Below, piece after piece: positions 7,035 to 14,415 of a DNA stretch of 64,000 nt. Source of the DNA: Caulobacter sp. X (GTDB taxonomy: Bacteria > Pseudomonadota > Alphaproteobacteria > Caulobacterales > Caulobacteraceae); the NCBI RefSeq assembly GCF_002742635.1, contig NZ_PEGF01000001.1:930001-994000 (forward strand). Reading direction: 5' to 3'. The position numbers were made by a program, and so were the translations under genes. Every line of letters starts with the position of its first letter. Within the stretch, counting starts at the first letter, position 1. The notes beneath the pieces are model-generated. The model was not told the origin of the DNA, did not search any database, and saw nothing but the letters and a program-made list of their open reading frames with translations.

Positions 7035-8255
7035 CTAGGCTTCCGCCATCACCCGTCCGATCAGCCGGGCCAGGCGCTGAACGCCCTCCTCGATCTGGGC
7101 GTCGGTCGGCAGGGAATAGCTGAGGCGGATGGCGTTCGCCCTCGGAACCTCGGCGAAGAACGGCGCGCCCGGCACGAAGGCCACGCGCTCCTCCTCGATC
7201 GCCCGCGCCAGCAGCGCGGCGCCGTCGAACCCCTCGGGCAGGTCGATCCAGACGAACATGCCGCCTTCGGGATGCGACCAGGTCACGCCCTGGGGCATGG
7301 TCTTGTCCAACGCCGCCAGCATCACCCGCGCCTTGTGGCCATAGGCGCCGCGCAGGCGGTGCAGGTGCTGATCATAGCCTTCCGAGACGGCGCGATGGGC
7401 GACCATCTGGTTGATCGTCGAGACATGCAGGTCCGCGCCCTGCTTGAGCAGAACAAGCTTCTCGATCACCGCCTTGGGCCCGCAGACCCAACCGATGCGC
7501 AGCGCGGGCGACAGGGTCTTGGACAGTGTGCCCAGGAACATCGTCCGGGCGTTGTCGATGCCGCCCGAGCGGGCGATATCCAGCGACAGCAAGGTGGGCG
7601 TGGACTCGCCGACGAAACGCAGCTCGCGATAGGCGGCGTCCTCGACCAGGCTCCAGTCCAGGCGATCGGCGAGCGCCAGCAACGCCTCGCGCTCGGCCAA
7701 GGTCAGGCTGACCCCCGTCGGATTGGCGAAGTCGGGCACGAAATAGCCCAGCGCGCCGCGGGGCAGATCGACGTCCGCCGGCGCGGCCAGCGCGCCGTCA
7801 GGCAGGTCTCGATAGGCCGGCTCATAGCCGTTGAACGCTTGCAGGGCGCCCAGATAGGTCGGCCGAGCCACCACGACGGGATCGCCCGGACTGACGAATA
7901 GCTTGCCGATCAGATCCAGCGCCTGCTGCGAGCCGGCGGTCAGCATGATGTTGTGCGGCTCGCACGGCATGCCGTCGCGGGTCATCCGCTCGGCGATCCA
8001 TTGGCGCAGCGGCAGGTAGCCCTCGCTGACCGAATACTGCAGCGCCTGGCGCGACAGCACGGGGTCGGCCAGCACGGCCTGGTAGCCCTTCTGGATCTCC
8101 TCGGCGGGGAAGAGACCCGGATCGGGAATGCCGCCGGCGAAGGACAGGATGTCGGGCTGGTCCAGCAGCTTGAGAAGCTCGCGGATCTCGCTGGCGCGGA
8201 CGCGGGCCATGCGATCGCTGAAGCGCGAAGCCCAGTCGTGGGATTGGTCGGTCAT
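7035..8255 (-). CDS. PLP-dependent aminotransferase, class I/II (2-aminoadipate/aromatic type)
   Basis: A 406-residue fold-type I aminotransferase like the stand-alone catalytic domains related to MocR proteins and archaeal/Thermus 2-aminoadipate transaminases. Seen: F-A-G-G-I-P-D-P near residue 40, the T-A-G-S-Q-Q-A-L-D cofactor loop, D-F-A-N-P-T-G, E-D-A-A-Y-R-E-L, and the Schiff-base lysine in G-T-L-S-K-T-L-S-P, followed by R-I-G-W. The C-terminal G-G-M-F-V-W-I segment and the substrate-carboxylate arginine region (A-I-R-L-S-Y) are intact. The precise amino acid substrate is not decidable. It is monocistronic. Confidence 0.88.
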   Translation of the reverse strand: MTDQSHDWASRFSDRMARVRASEIRELLKLLDQPDILSFAGGIPDPGLFPAEEIQKGYQAVLADPVLSRQALQYSVSEGYLPLRQWIAERMTRDGMPCEPHNIMLTAGSQQALDLIGKLFVSPGDPVVVARPTYLGALQAFNGYEPAYRDLPDGALAAPADVDLPRGALGYFVPDFANPTGVSLTLAEREALLALADRLDWSLVEDAAYRELRFVGESTPTLLSLDIARSGGIDNARTMFLGTLSKTLSPALRIGWVCGPKAVIEKLVLLKQGADLHVSTINQMVAHRAVSEGYDQHLHRLRGAYGHKARVMLAALDKTMPQGVTWSHPEGGMFVWIDLPEGFDGAALLARAIEEERVAFVPGAPFFAEVPRANAIRLSYSLPTDAQIEEGVQRLARLIGRVMAEA

Positions 8256-8409
8256 GGGATGATCAGAAGTCCGAACGGGAAAGACACGGTGAAGAGACGC
8301 GCGAAAGCGTCTCGCCTGAACAAGCGATCAGGGCGTCATACCGAGCAGGTCGGTCCCGAGGAGCGGCGGCGCCAGAAGCGTTCGCGATTGATCATGCCCC
8401 TGTCCTAGC

Positions 8410-8847
8410 TCAGCCGCGCTTCCTGATCAAACGATCCCGCGCGGCGTTCAGCTGGGCGGCGAGGCCCTCGGTCCCGCCGACGTCGGGATGGGCCATGCGG
8501 ATCAGGCGAGCATAGGCGGCCTTGACCTCCTCCAGCGTCGCGTCGGGAGAGACGCCCAGGATGGCGCGGGCCTCCGACAGGCTGAGTTCGCTACGCGGCG
8601 GATGGACGACCTGGCGGCGGATGATCGGCCGTCGACGCGCCTCGGTGACGGTCCAAAGGCCCAGGACGCCCAGCACGATCCCCGTGCCCCAGGAGCCGCG
8701 GATCGTGGCGTAGCCGGCGAAGGCGAAGGCGACAATGGCGGCCACGCCCGCCCCCACCCGCCAGCCGTCGCCTTTCAGCAGGGCCCGGCGCGGCCAGAGC
8801 AGGAAGGCCAGGATGGCCACGCCCAGCAGCAGGTAAAGCATCGACAC
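8410..8847 (-). CDS. J-domain-containing small membrane protein
   Basis: A 145-residue protein. Two or three hydrophobic segments (about 3-18, 33-50 and 55-70) anchor it, and a C-terminal J domain (about 90-140) reads A-I-L-G-V-S-P-D-A-T... with the essential H-P-D motif in M-A-H-P-D-V-G-G-T. J domains stimulate the ATPase of DnaK/Hsp70, so this is a membrane-tethered co-chaperone rather than DnaJ itself. The topology, with a C-terminal cytosolic J domain, is common in alphaproteobacteria. The 154 bp downstream hold only a short hairpin (8294-8313). Confidence 0.85.
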   Translation of the reverse strand: MSMLYLLLGVAILAFLLWPRRALLKGDGWRVGAGVAAIVAFAFAGYATIRGSWGTGIVLGVLGLWTVTEARRRPIIRRQVVHPPRSELSLSEARAILGVSPDATLEEVKAAYARLIRMAHPDVGGTEGLAAQLNAARDRLIRKRG

Positions 8848-8861
8848 TCCGGATACGAAGA

Positions 8862-8889
8862 CGGGCGGCGAGGTCTCCCCAGCCGCCCG
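8862..8889 (-). terminator. Terminator-like hairpin after mipZ
   Basis: An 8-bp stem CGGGCGGC/GCCGCCCG (8862-8869 with 8882-8889) and a 12-base loop, placed between the mipZ stop and the J-domain gene start. No T tract follows, so termination is uncertain. Confidence 0.4.
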
Positions 8890-8912
8890 CTCCAGATCAT
8901 GTAGCCCTTGGA

Positions 8913-9749
8913 CTACTGCGCCGCCAGCAGCGTCTCGCCCGAATAGGCCGACAGGCCCAGGCTGTGCATCAAGGCGCGCAGCTCCTGGCGCGCGGCCAGG
9001 TGCTGCAGCGACACCGGCACCGGGCGAACCTGCGGCGACAGATCCGCGATGGTCAGGCCGAACGGGAACAGCTCGCGATAGATGACGCGGTCGCGCAGAC
9101 CGGGCCCGATGCGGAAGCCGACCCGCTTGGCCAGAGCCGTCAGGCGGTCTTCAAGACGCTTGCGGTTCCGGGCTTCCGTCGTCGCCAAACGATTGCGCAG
9201 CACGACCCAATCAAGCGCCTGACGTTGGCCGGACAGAGCCCTCTGCTTGCGGGCTTCCCACACCGTCAGCGAATAGAGGCTGGGCTTGGTCAGCTCCATG
9301 CTCACCGGATCGACGTGGCCCAGCATGTCGAAGTCGACGAAGCTGTCGTTCATCGGGGTGACGATCAGGTCGGCGCGGCCGTGGGCCAGGCGCGAGACGG
9401 CGGTGTCGCCCCCGGGGGTGTCGATCAGCACGAAGTCGCATTCGGCGAGGCCCCTGGCGAAGGCGGCCTCGAAGCCGGCGATCTGCTCCTCTTCCGGCTT
9501 CTCGGCCAGGGCGATGTCATTGTCCGACAGGCGCAGCGACAGCGGCTCGGGCAGTTCCAGCTTCTTGCTTTCCAGCCAGGTGCGACGGTTCTCGAAGAAC
9601 CGCGCCGAGGTGCTCTGGCGCAGGTCCAGGTCGATGACCGCGACCTTGGCGCCGCCGTACAGCAGCGCGGTGACGAGATGGACGGCGATGGTCGACTTGC
9701 CCGCCCCGCCCTTCTCGTTGCCGACGACGATGACACGCGTTTCGGCCAT
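8913..9749 (-). CDS. mipZ: Division-plane positioning ATPase MipZ
   Basis: A 278-residue ParA/MinD-type P-loop ATPase. In Caulobacter, MipZ dimers form a bipolar gradient by interaction with ParB-parS near the poles and inhibit FtsZ polymerisation, so the Z ring forms at midcell. Seen: deviant Walker A G10-N-E-K13-G-G-A-G-K18-S with the signature lysine K13, switch I D40-L-D42-L-R, and switch II/Walker B D-F-V-L-I-D-T-P-G-G. The arginine-rich C-terminal half used for ParB/DNA contact (R-N-R-L-A-T-T-E-A-R-N-R-K-R) is present. The match to C. crescentus MipZ appears close throughout. The promoter region carries a GACTC (CcrM) site at 9774-9778 and a TAACA-CGA-TGTTA palindrome at 9799-9811. Confidence 0.96.
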   Translation of the reverse strand: MAETRVIVVGNEKGGAGKSTIAVHLVTALLYGGAKVAVIDLDLRQSTSARFFENRRTWLESKKLELPEPLSLRLSDNDIALAEKPEEEQIAGFEAAFARGLAECDFVLIDTPGGDTAVSRLAHGRADLIVTPMNDSFVDFDMLGHVDPVSMELTKPSLYSLTVWEARKQRALSGQRQALDWVVLRNRLATTEARNRKRLEDRLTALAKRVGFRIGPGLRDRVIYRELFPFGLTIADLSPQVRPVPVSLQHLAARQELRALMHSLGLSAYSGETLLAAQ

Positions 9750-9950
9750 GAGTTTCGATCCTTCATGCGTCGCGACTCGCGCGACCTTGGACGGAGGTTA
9801 ACACGATGTTACCAGCGCCTCATGGGGTCAACGCCCTCCATCCACAGACCTAATTGTCGCAGCGCGCTCCACGGCGGGTTTCCGCTGCGTCGCGGTGGAC
9901 CTTCGATCCCGCGAAGGCCATAAGCCCCACCTGTCCGCGTGGAGGCCGTC

Positions 9951-10814
9951 ATGACCCAACCGACCATCGTCCGCACCGTCGCTGAAATGCGCGAGCATGT
10001 CCGCGCCTGGAAGGCGGTCGGCCAGCGCGTGGCCCTGGTCCCGACCATGGGCGCTCTGCATGAAGGCCATCTCTCACTGATCCGTCTGGCGCAGCAGCAC
10101 GCCGACCGCGTGATCGCCAGCGTCTTCGTCAATCCCAAGCAGTTCGCGCCGCACGAGGACTTTGACGCCTATCCGCGCGGCGAAGCCGCCGACGCCGAGA
10201 AGCTGGCCGCGGTCGGTTGCGACCTGATGTTCGCGCCGAACGCCGCAGAGATGTACGCGCCCGGCTTCTCGACCCTGATCACCGTGTCCGGCGTGTCAGA
10301 GCCTTTGGAAGGCGCGGCGCGGCCGCAGTTCTTCGGCGGCGTCGCGACCGTGGTCGCCAAGCTGTTCATCCAGTCGCAAGCCGACGTCGCCGTGTTCGGC
10401 GAAAAGGACTACCAGCAGCTGCAGGTGGTCAAGCGCATGGCGCGGGATCTCGACATTCCGGTCGAAATCATCGGCGCCCCCACCGCCCGGGCCGAGGACG
10501 GACTGGCCCTCTCCTCGCGCAACGCCTACCTGTCCGCGGACGAACGCGCGGCGGCCGTGGCCCTGCCCGACGCGATGAAAGCGGCTTCACAAGCCGTGGC
10601 GGCTGGCGGCCGGGTCGACGAGGCCGAGGCGATCGCGGTCGAGGCGCTGAAGGCCGCCGGTTTCCGCCAAGTGGACTATGTGGAAGTGCGTGAGGCCAGC
10701 GATCTGTCGCGGTTGGGTCCGGGCCCGATCGGCGAGGCGGAGGGCCGCATCCTCGTGGCGGCCTGGCTGGGCGGCACGCGCTTGATCGACAATATGGCCG
10801 TCAAGCGGGTCTGA
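9951..10814 (+). CDS. panC: Pantoate-beta-alanine ligase
   Basis: A 287-residue pantothenate synthetase that condenses pantoate and beta-alanine with ATP to give pantothenate, the precursor of coenzyme A. Visible signatures: P-T-M-G-A-L-H-E-G-H (the HIGH-type nucleotide loop), V-F-V-N-P-x-Q-F, the K-L-F-x-x-x-Q-A-D-V-A-V-F-G-E-K-D-Y-Q-Q block, and L-A-L-S-S-R-N. Length fits the family (about 280). The ATG at 9951 has GGAGG at 9941-9945; an earlier in-frame GTG at 9939 overlaps that site and is rejected. It is divergent from mipZ, with no pan gene next to it. Confidence 0.96.
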   Translation: MTQPTIVRTVAEMREHVRAWKAVGQRVALVPTMGALHEGHLSLIRLAQQHADRVIASVFVNPKQFAPHEDFDAYPRGEAADAEKLAAVGCDLMFAPNAAEMYAPGFSTLITVSGVSEPLEGAARPQFFGGVATVVAKLFIQSQADVAVFGEKDYQQLQVVKRMARDLDIPVEIIGAPTARAEDGLALSSRNAYLSADERAAAVALPDAMKAASQAVAAGGRVDEAEAIAVEALKAAGFRQVDYVEVREASDLSRLGPGPIGEAEGRILVAAWLGGTRLIDNMAVKRV

Positions 10815-10824
10815 CGCCGGGCGG

Positions 10825-10914
10825 TCAGATCGCCGGCTGCAGCGCGATGAACACGCCGACGGCGAAGCCCACGAACAACATGCCCGCCCCCAAGACGGCG
10901 TAACCGGCTTTCAT
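10825..10914 (-). CDS. 29-residue predicted membrane peptide
   Basis: A small open reading frame of 29 codons encoding one hydrophobic helix (Y-A-V-L-G-A-G-M-L-F-V-G-F-A-V-G-V-F-I-A-L) after a short K-containing start. It has an excellent ribosome binding site, GGAGGA, on the minus strand 6-7 bases before ATG. No family is recognised. The clean Shine-Dalgarno sequence, sensible topology and position 10 bases from the panC stop in a gap otherwise without a gene support it. Function unknown. Confidence 0.6.
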   Translation of the reverse strand: MKAGYAVLGAGMLFVGFAVGVFIALQPAI

Positions 10915-10988
10915 CTTTATTCCTCCGCTTCCCTGCGCAGAGGAAACACCCGCCCTAGTTGCTATTAAGCTAACAACGATCGCCGAAG

Positions 10989-11387
10989 TTACCAGGCGCC
11001 CAGTTCGCGTAGCTGGCGGGCCAGCTCCGGCGGCAGGTCCGCCGCCTCGCCTTCGGTAAGGTCCGGCGGCGCGTCCTCGGGCGTCAGATACCGCCAGCCC
11101 TGGAACGCCCGGCGCGGCTGGGGCGCCACGCGGACGATCGTCGGATCGACCGTGACCTCGCAGCGGGACGCCGGGCCGGAACCGACCGTGTCGATCGCCA
11201 GGATCTTTTGGCGGCACAGGATCTGGCCCTTGAACACGCGGTACAACGAACCGCCGTCCAACACCTCGTCGATCCGCTTGGGCGTCATGCGCGTGTGCAT
11301 GACCCAAGGGTGGCCTTCTTTGTGCCAGGCCAGAAGATCGTCGATCGTATCGCAGCCAACGACCAGTTTGATGATGTGCAGCGCCAT
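10989..11387 (-). CDS. DUF1489 family protein
   Basis: A 132-residue protein matching the alphaproteobacterial DUF1489 family: start M-A-L-H-I-I-K-L-x-V-G, then L-L-A-W, the H-T-R-M-T-P-K-R signature near residue 35, I-L-C-R-Q-K-I-L, and the C-terminal F-Q-G-W-R-Y-L-x-P-E-D-A-P-x-D-L. Function is unknown; the family is cytosolic and often single copy. The start at 11387 matches the usual family N-terminus; further upstream codons lack family similarity. It is divergent from the PfpI-like gene over 339 bp that contain a series of palindromes. Confidence 0.85.
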   Translation of the reverse strand: MALHIIKLVVGCDTIDDLLAWHKEGHPWVMHTRMTPKRIDEVLDGGSLYRVFKGQILCRQKILAIDTVGSGPASRCEVTVDPTIVRVAPQPRRAFQGWRYLTPEDAPPDLTEGEAADLPPELARQLRELGAW

Positions 11388-11497
11388 GGCGGGTAGATAG
11401 CGCGCTAGAGGCGCAAGGCAAATCGCCTGGTCCGCGTCCAGGCTCGCCCCAAGGGTGAAAGCCGTCGCCCCCTCGCCGCACGTCGTTATGCTGAGGT

Positions 11498-11696
11498 CAT
11501 CGCGCTTCACCAGAGCGCGATGACTCGGCGGACTCGTCCGCCTGGCGCCGCCGCTGAGGACGTTGTCGCATGCGTCCGAAGCGGCGGTTCTCTTTTCGGC
11601 CCGAGCCGCTCTGGTTTCGCGCGCGTTCCCTCACCAGATAAGGCCTCCCGACGACGCCGAGGCGTCGTCCCGAGCCGCTCGGCGGATCCGAGCGGC
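11498..11696. repeat. Series of four perfect inverted repeats upstream of a PfpI-like gene
   Basis: Four different perfect palindromes follow each other in the 339-bp gap 11388-11726: 9-bp arms at 11498-11506/11514-11522, 7-bp arms at 11527-11533/11536-11542, 9-bp arms at 11650-11658/11661-11669, and 9-bp arms at 11674-11682/11688-11696. The last ends 17 bases before the AAAGGAG site of the downstream gene, so at least the last two are likely to be transcribed. No T tract follows any of them. The rest of the gap holds nothing I recognise. Confidence 0.65.
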
Positions 11697-11726
11697 GCTC
11701 CGCCCATGCTCCAAAGGAGAACGCCC

Positions 11727-12404
11727 GTGAAGATCCTGATGGTCCTCACCTCGCACGATCAACTCGGCGACACCGGCAAGAAGACCGGCTTCTGGCTGGA
11801 AGAGTTCGCCGCCCCCTACTACGCGTTCAAGGACGCCGGCGCCGAGATCGTGCTGGCCTCGCCGGCTGGCGGACAGCCGCCGCTGGACCCCAAGAGCGAC
11901 CTGCCCGAGTTCCAGACCCAGCTGACCCACCGCTTCAAGGCCGATCCCGAAGCCCAAAAGGCCCTGGCGAACACGGTGAAGCTCGAGACTGTCAACGCCG
12001 TCGATTTCGATACGGTCTTCTATCCGGGCGGCCACGGGCCTCTCTGGGACCTCGCCGAATCGCAAACCTCGATCCAGCTGATCGAAAGCTTCGAGCGCGC
12101 CGGCAAGCCCATCGGCTTCGTCTGCCACGCGCCGGGCGTGCTGCGCCACGTCAAGGCGGCCGATGGCTCGCCGCTGGTCCAGGGCCGCAAGGTCACCGGC
12201 TTCACCAATTCCGAGGAAGCCGCCGTCGAACTGACCGACGTCGTGCCCTTCCTGGTCGAGGACGAGTTCAAGAAGCTGGGCGCGACCTATGAGAAGGGCG
12301 CCGACTGGGGCTCCTTCGTGGTCGTGGACGGCAAGCTGGTCACCGGCCAGAACCCCGCCAGCTCCGAGGACGCCGCCAAGGCGCTGCTCGACCAGATCCG
12401 CTAG
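11727..12404 (+). CDS. DJ-1/PfpI superfamily protein (Hsp31-like)
   Basis: A 225-residue class I glutamine amidotransferase-like protein. It reads V-K-I-L-M-V-L-T-S-H at the start, has T-G-F-W-L-E-E-F-A-A-P-Y as in Hsp31/YajL-type glyoxalase III and deglycase candidates, a conserved E in A-G-A-E-I-V-L-A-S-P, and the nucleophile elbow G-F-V-C-H-A-P-G. The F-Y-P-G-G-H-G-P-L-W-D-L motif is also intact. The GTG start at 11727 follows AAAGGAG with 7-base spacing. Probable role: protection from reactive carbonyls; true activity unproven. It is monocistronic, with a terminator at 12407-12439. Confidence 0.88.
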   Translation: MKILMVLTSHDQLGDTGKKTGFWLEEFAAPYYAFKDAGAEIVLASPAGGQPPLDPKSDLPEFQTQLTHRFKADPEAQKALANTVKLETVNAVDFDTVFYPGGHGPLWDLAESQTSIQLIESFERAGKPIGFVCHAPGVLRHVKAADGSPLVQGRKVTGFTNSEEAAVELTDVVPFLVEDEFKKLGATYEKGADWGSFVVVDGKLVTGQNPASSEDAAKALLDQIR

Positions 12405-12406
12405 GC

Positions 12407-12439
12407 AAAGGGGCCAGGTCCGTCGCGGCCTGGCCCTTT
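12407..12439. terminator. Bidirectional terminator between PfpI-like gene and liuD
   Basis: Stem GGGCCAGG/CCTGGCCC (12411-12418 with 12429-12436), flanked by AAAG on the left and TTTC on the right. It sits between two convergent stop codons (12404 and 12450). Confidence 0.8.
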
Positions 12440-12449
12440 CTCTTTGGCG

Positions 12450-14408
12450 TCAGGCGCCTTCCAGCCGCGCCAGCACCACGCCTTCGCTGACCTGGCCGCC
12501 GGCCGAGGCCGAGAGCTCGGCCACGACGCCATCGAATGGCGCGACCAGGGCGTGCTCCATCTTCATGGCTTCCAGGGTCAGCAGCGTCTGACCCTTGCTG
12601 ACGCTCTGTCCGGCCGAGACGGCGACGGAGACGATCTTGCCCGGCATTGGCGAAAGGATCGCGCCATCCGAGGCCGCCCCCTCCCCCGCGCCGCCCACGT
12701 GGGCCTCGAAGTCGAACGTCTGGACGTCGCCCCCCTCGAACACGTGGATCGGCCCCTTGCCATAGGTCGTGGGCAGGCGCGCGACCTCGTCGAAGGTTCG
12801 GCCGTCGGCGTGGCGGATGTCCCAGGACCAGTCCTCGGTCCCTCCGCCCAGCAAGGCCACTCGCAGCGGCGTCGGCTTGCCGTCCACCGACATGGGCAGG
12901 GTCATGGCCGCGCGATCGGCGTTCATGCGGAAACCCAGCAGCTTGGACGGCGCGCTCTCCCACGGATCGCGGCGGGCCTCGGCCTCCAGGAAGCTGTCGA
13001 GACGCCAGCCGATCGCGGCCATGGCCGGCTCGTCACTGAAGGTCCGTTCGGTCAGCTCCTCCAGGCGCGCTTCGATGAATCCGGTATCGACCGCGCCATC
13101 GACGAAGTCTGGATGGCTTGCGCACTTGGCCAGGAAGGCGGCGTTGGTCTTGACCGGCCAGACCTCGACCAGGGCGCAGGCCTCGGCCAGGCGCTGGGCG
13201 GCGTCCTCGCGGTCGGCGCCATGGGCGATCAACTTGGCGATCATCGGGTCGTAGAAGGCGGTGACCTCGCCGCCCTCCTCCACCGCGCTGTCGACGCGGA
13301 CGTCGCCCTCGGGCAGGCGGAAATGCTTCAGCTTGCCCGTCGACGGCAGGAAGCCGGTGGCCGGGTTCTCGGCGTAGAGGCGCGCCTCCATGGCCCAGCC
13401 GTCCAGAGTGATCTCGTCCTGGTCCAGCGGCAGGCGCTCGCCGGCGGCGACGCGCAGTTGCCACTCGACGAGGTCCTGGCCCGTGACCATCTCGGTGACG
13501 GGGTGCTCGACCTGCAGGCGGGTGTTCATCTCCATGAACCAGATGCGGTCGGCGCGGAGGCCCTCGCTGGCGTCGGCGATGAACTCGACCGTGCCGGCGC
13601 CGACATAGCCCACGGCCTTGGCGGCCTTCACGGCGGCGGCGCAGACCGCTTCACGCGTGGCCTCGTCCATGCCCGGGGCCGGCGCTTCCTCGATGACCTT
13701 CTGGTGGCGGCGCTGCAGCGAGCAGTCCCGCTCGAACAGGTGGACGACATTGCCGTGGCTGTCGCCGAACACCTGCACCTCGATATGGCGCGGGCGGGTG
13801 ACGTACTTCTCAAGCAGCACCCGGTCGTCGCCGAACGCCGCCGCGGCCTCGCGGCGGCACGAGCCCAGGGCGGCCTCGAAGTCCTCCGCCCGCTCGACCT
13901 TGCGCATGCCCTTGCCGCCGCCGCCGGCCACGGCCTTGATCAGCACGGGATAGCCGATCTTGCTCGCCTCGGCCGCGAGGCGCTCGACGGACTGGTCTTC
14001 GCCGAGGTAGCCGGGGGTCGTCGGCACGCCGGCCTCGATCATCACGGACTTCGCCGCATCCTTCAGGCCCATGGCGCGGATCGCCGAGGGCGGCGGACCA
14101 ATCCAGGTCAGGCCCGCGTCGATCACGCTCTGGGCGAAGTCGGCGTTCTCGGACAGGAAGCCGTAGCCGGGGTGGATCGCGTCCGCGCCCATCTGCTTGG
14201 CCGCCGCCAGGATCTTGCGCGGATCCAGATAGCTGTCCTTGGCCGGCGCTGGTCCGATCAGGATCGCCGCGTCGGCCTCCATCACGAACGGCGCGTCGGC
14301 GTCGGCTTCCGAATAGACGGCGACCGTCCGCACGCCCAGCTCTCGGGCGGTGCGGATGATGCGGCGAGCGATCTCGCCGCGATTGGCGATCAGGACGGAA
14401 GCGATCAA
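12450..14408 (-). CDS. liuD: 3-methylcrotonyl-CoA carboxylase, biotin-containing alpha subunit
   Basis: A 652-residue acyl-CoA carboxylase alpha subunit: biotin carboxylase domain (1-450) with N-R-G-E-I-A at the N-terminus, ATP-grasp glycine loop A-G-G-G-G-K-G near 165 and E-M-N-T-R-L-Q-V-E-H, then a BT-type linker, and a C-terminal biotinyl domain with E-A-M-K616-M. It carboxylates biotin, from which the beta subunit loads 3-methylcrotonyl-CoA in leucine breakdown. The leucine assignment rests on the neighbouring carboxyltransferase and hydratase genes in the same leftward operon, since sequence alone does not separate it from propionyl-CoA carboxylase. The window holds a second alpha subunit at 28020-30014. 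Confidence 0.9.
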   Translation of the reverse strand: MIASVLIANRGEIARRIIRTARELGVRTVAVYSEADADAPFVMEADAAILIGPAPAKDSYLDPRKILAAAKQMGADAIHPGYGFLSENADFAQSVIDAGLTWIGPPPSAIRAMGLKDAAKSVMIEAGVPTTPGYLGEDQSVERLAAEASKIGYPVLIKAVAGGGGKGMRKVERAEDFEAALGSCRREAAAAFGDDRVLLEKYVTRPRHIEVQVFGDSHGNVVHLFERDCSLQRRHQKVIEEAPAPGMDEATREAVCAAAVKAAKAVGYVGAGTVEFIADASEGLRADRIWFMEMNTRLQVEHPVTEMVTGQDLVEWQLRVAAGERLPLDQDEITLDGWAMEARLYAENPATGFLPSTGKLKHFRLPEGDVRVDSAVEEGGEVTAFYDPMIAKLIAHGADREDAAQRLAEACALVEVWPVKTNAAFLAKCASHPDFVDGAVDTGFIEARLEELTERTFSDEPAMAAIGWRLDSFLEAEARRDPWESAPSKLLGFRMNADRAAMTLPMSVDGKPTPLRVALLGGGTEDWSWDIRHADGRTFDEVARLPTTYGKGPIHVFEGGDVQTFDFEAHVGGAGEGAASDGAILSPMPGKIVSVAVSAGQSVSKGQTLLTLEAMKMEHALVAPFDGVVAELSASAGGQVSEGVVLARLEGA

Positions 14409-14415
14409 GCGAGAC

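Noticed and set aside
8294-8313. GAGACGC/GCGTCTC hairpin as a terminator of the J-domain gene
   Set aside because: It has a 7-bp stem but no T tract on the minus strand and lies 100 bp from the stop codon, so no function is assigned.
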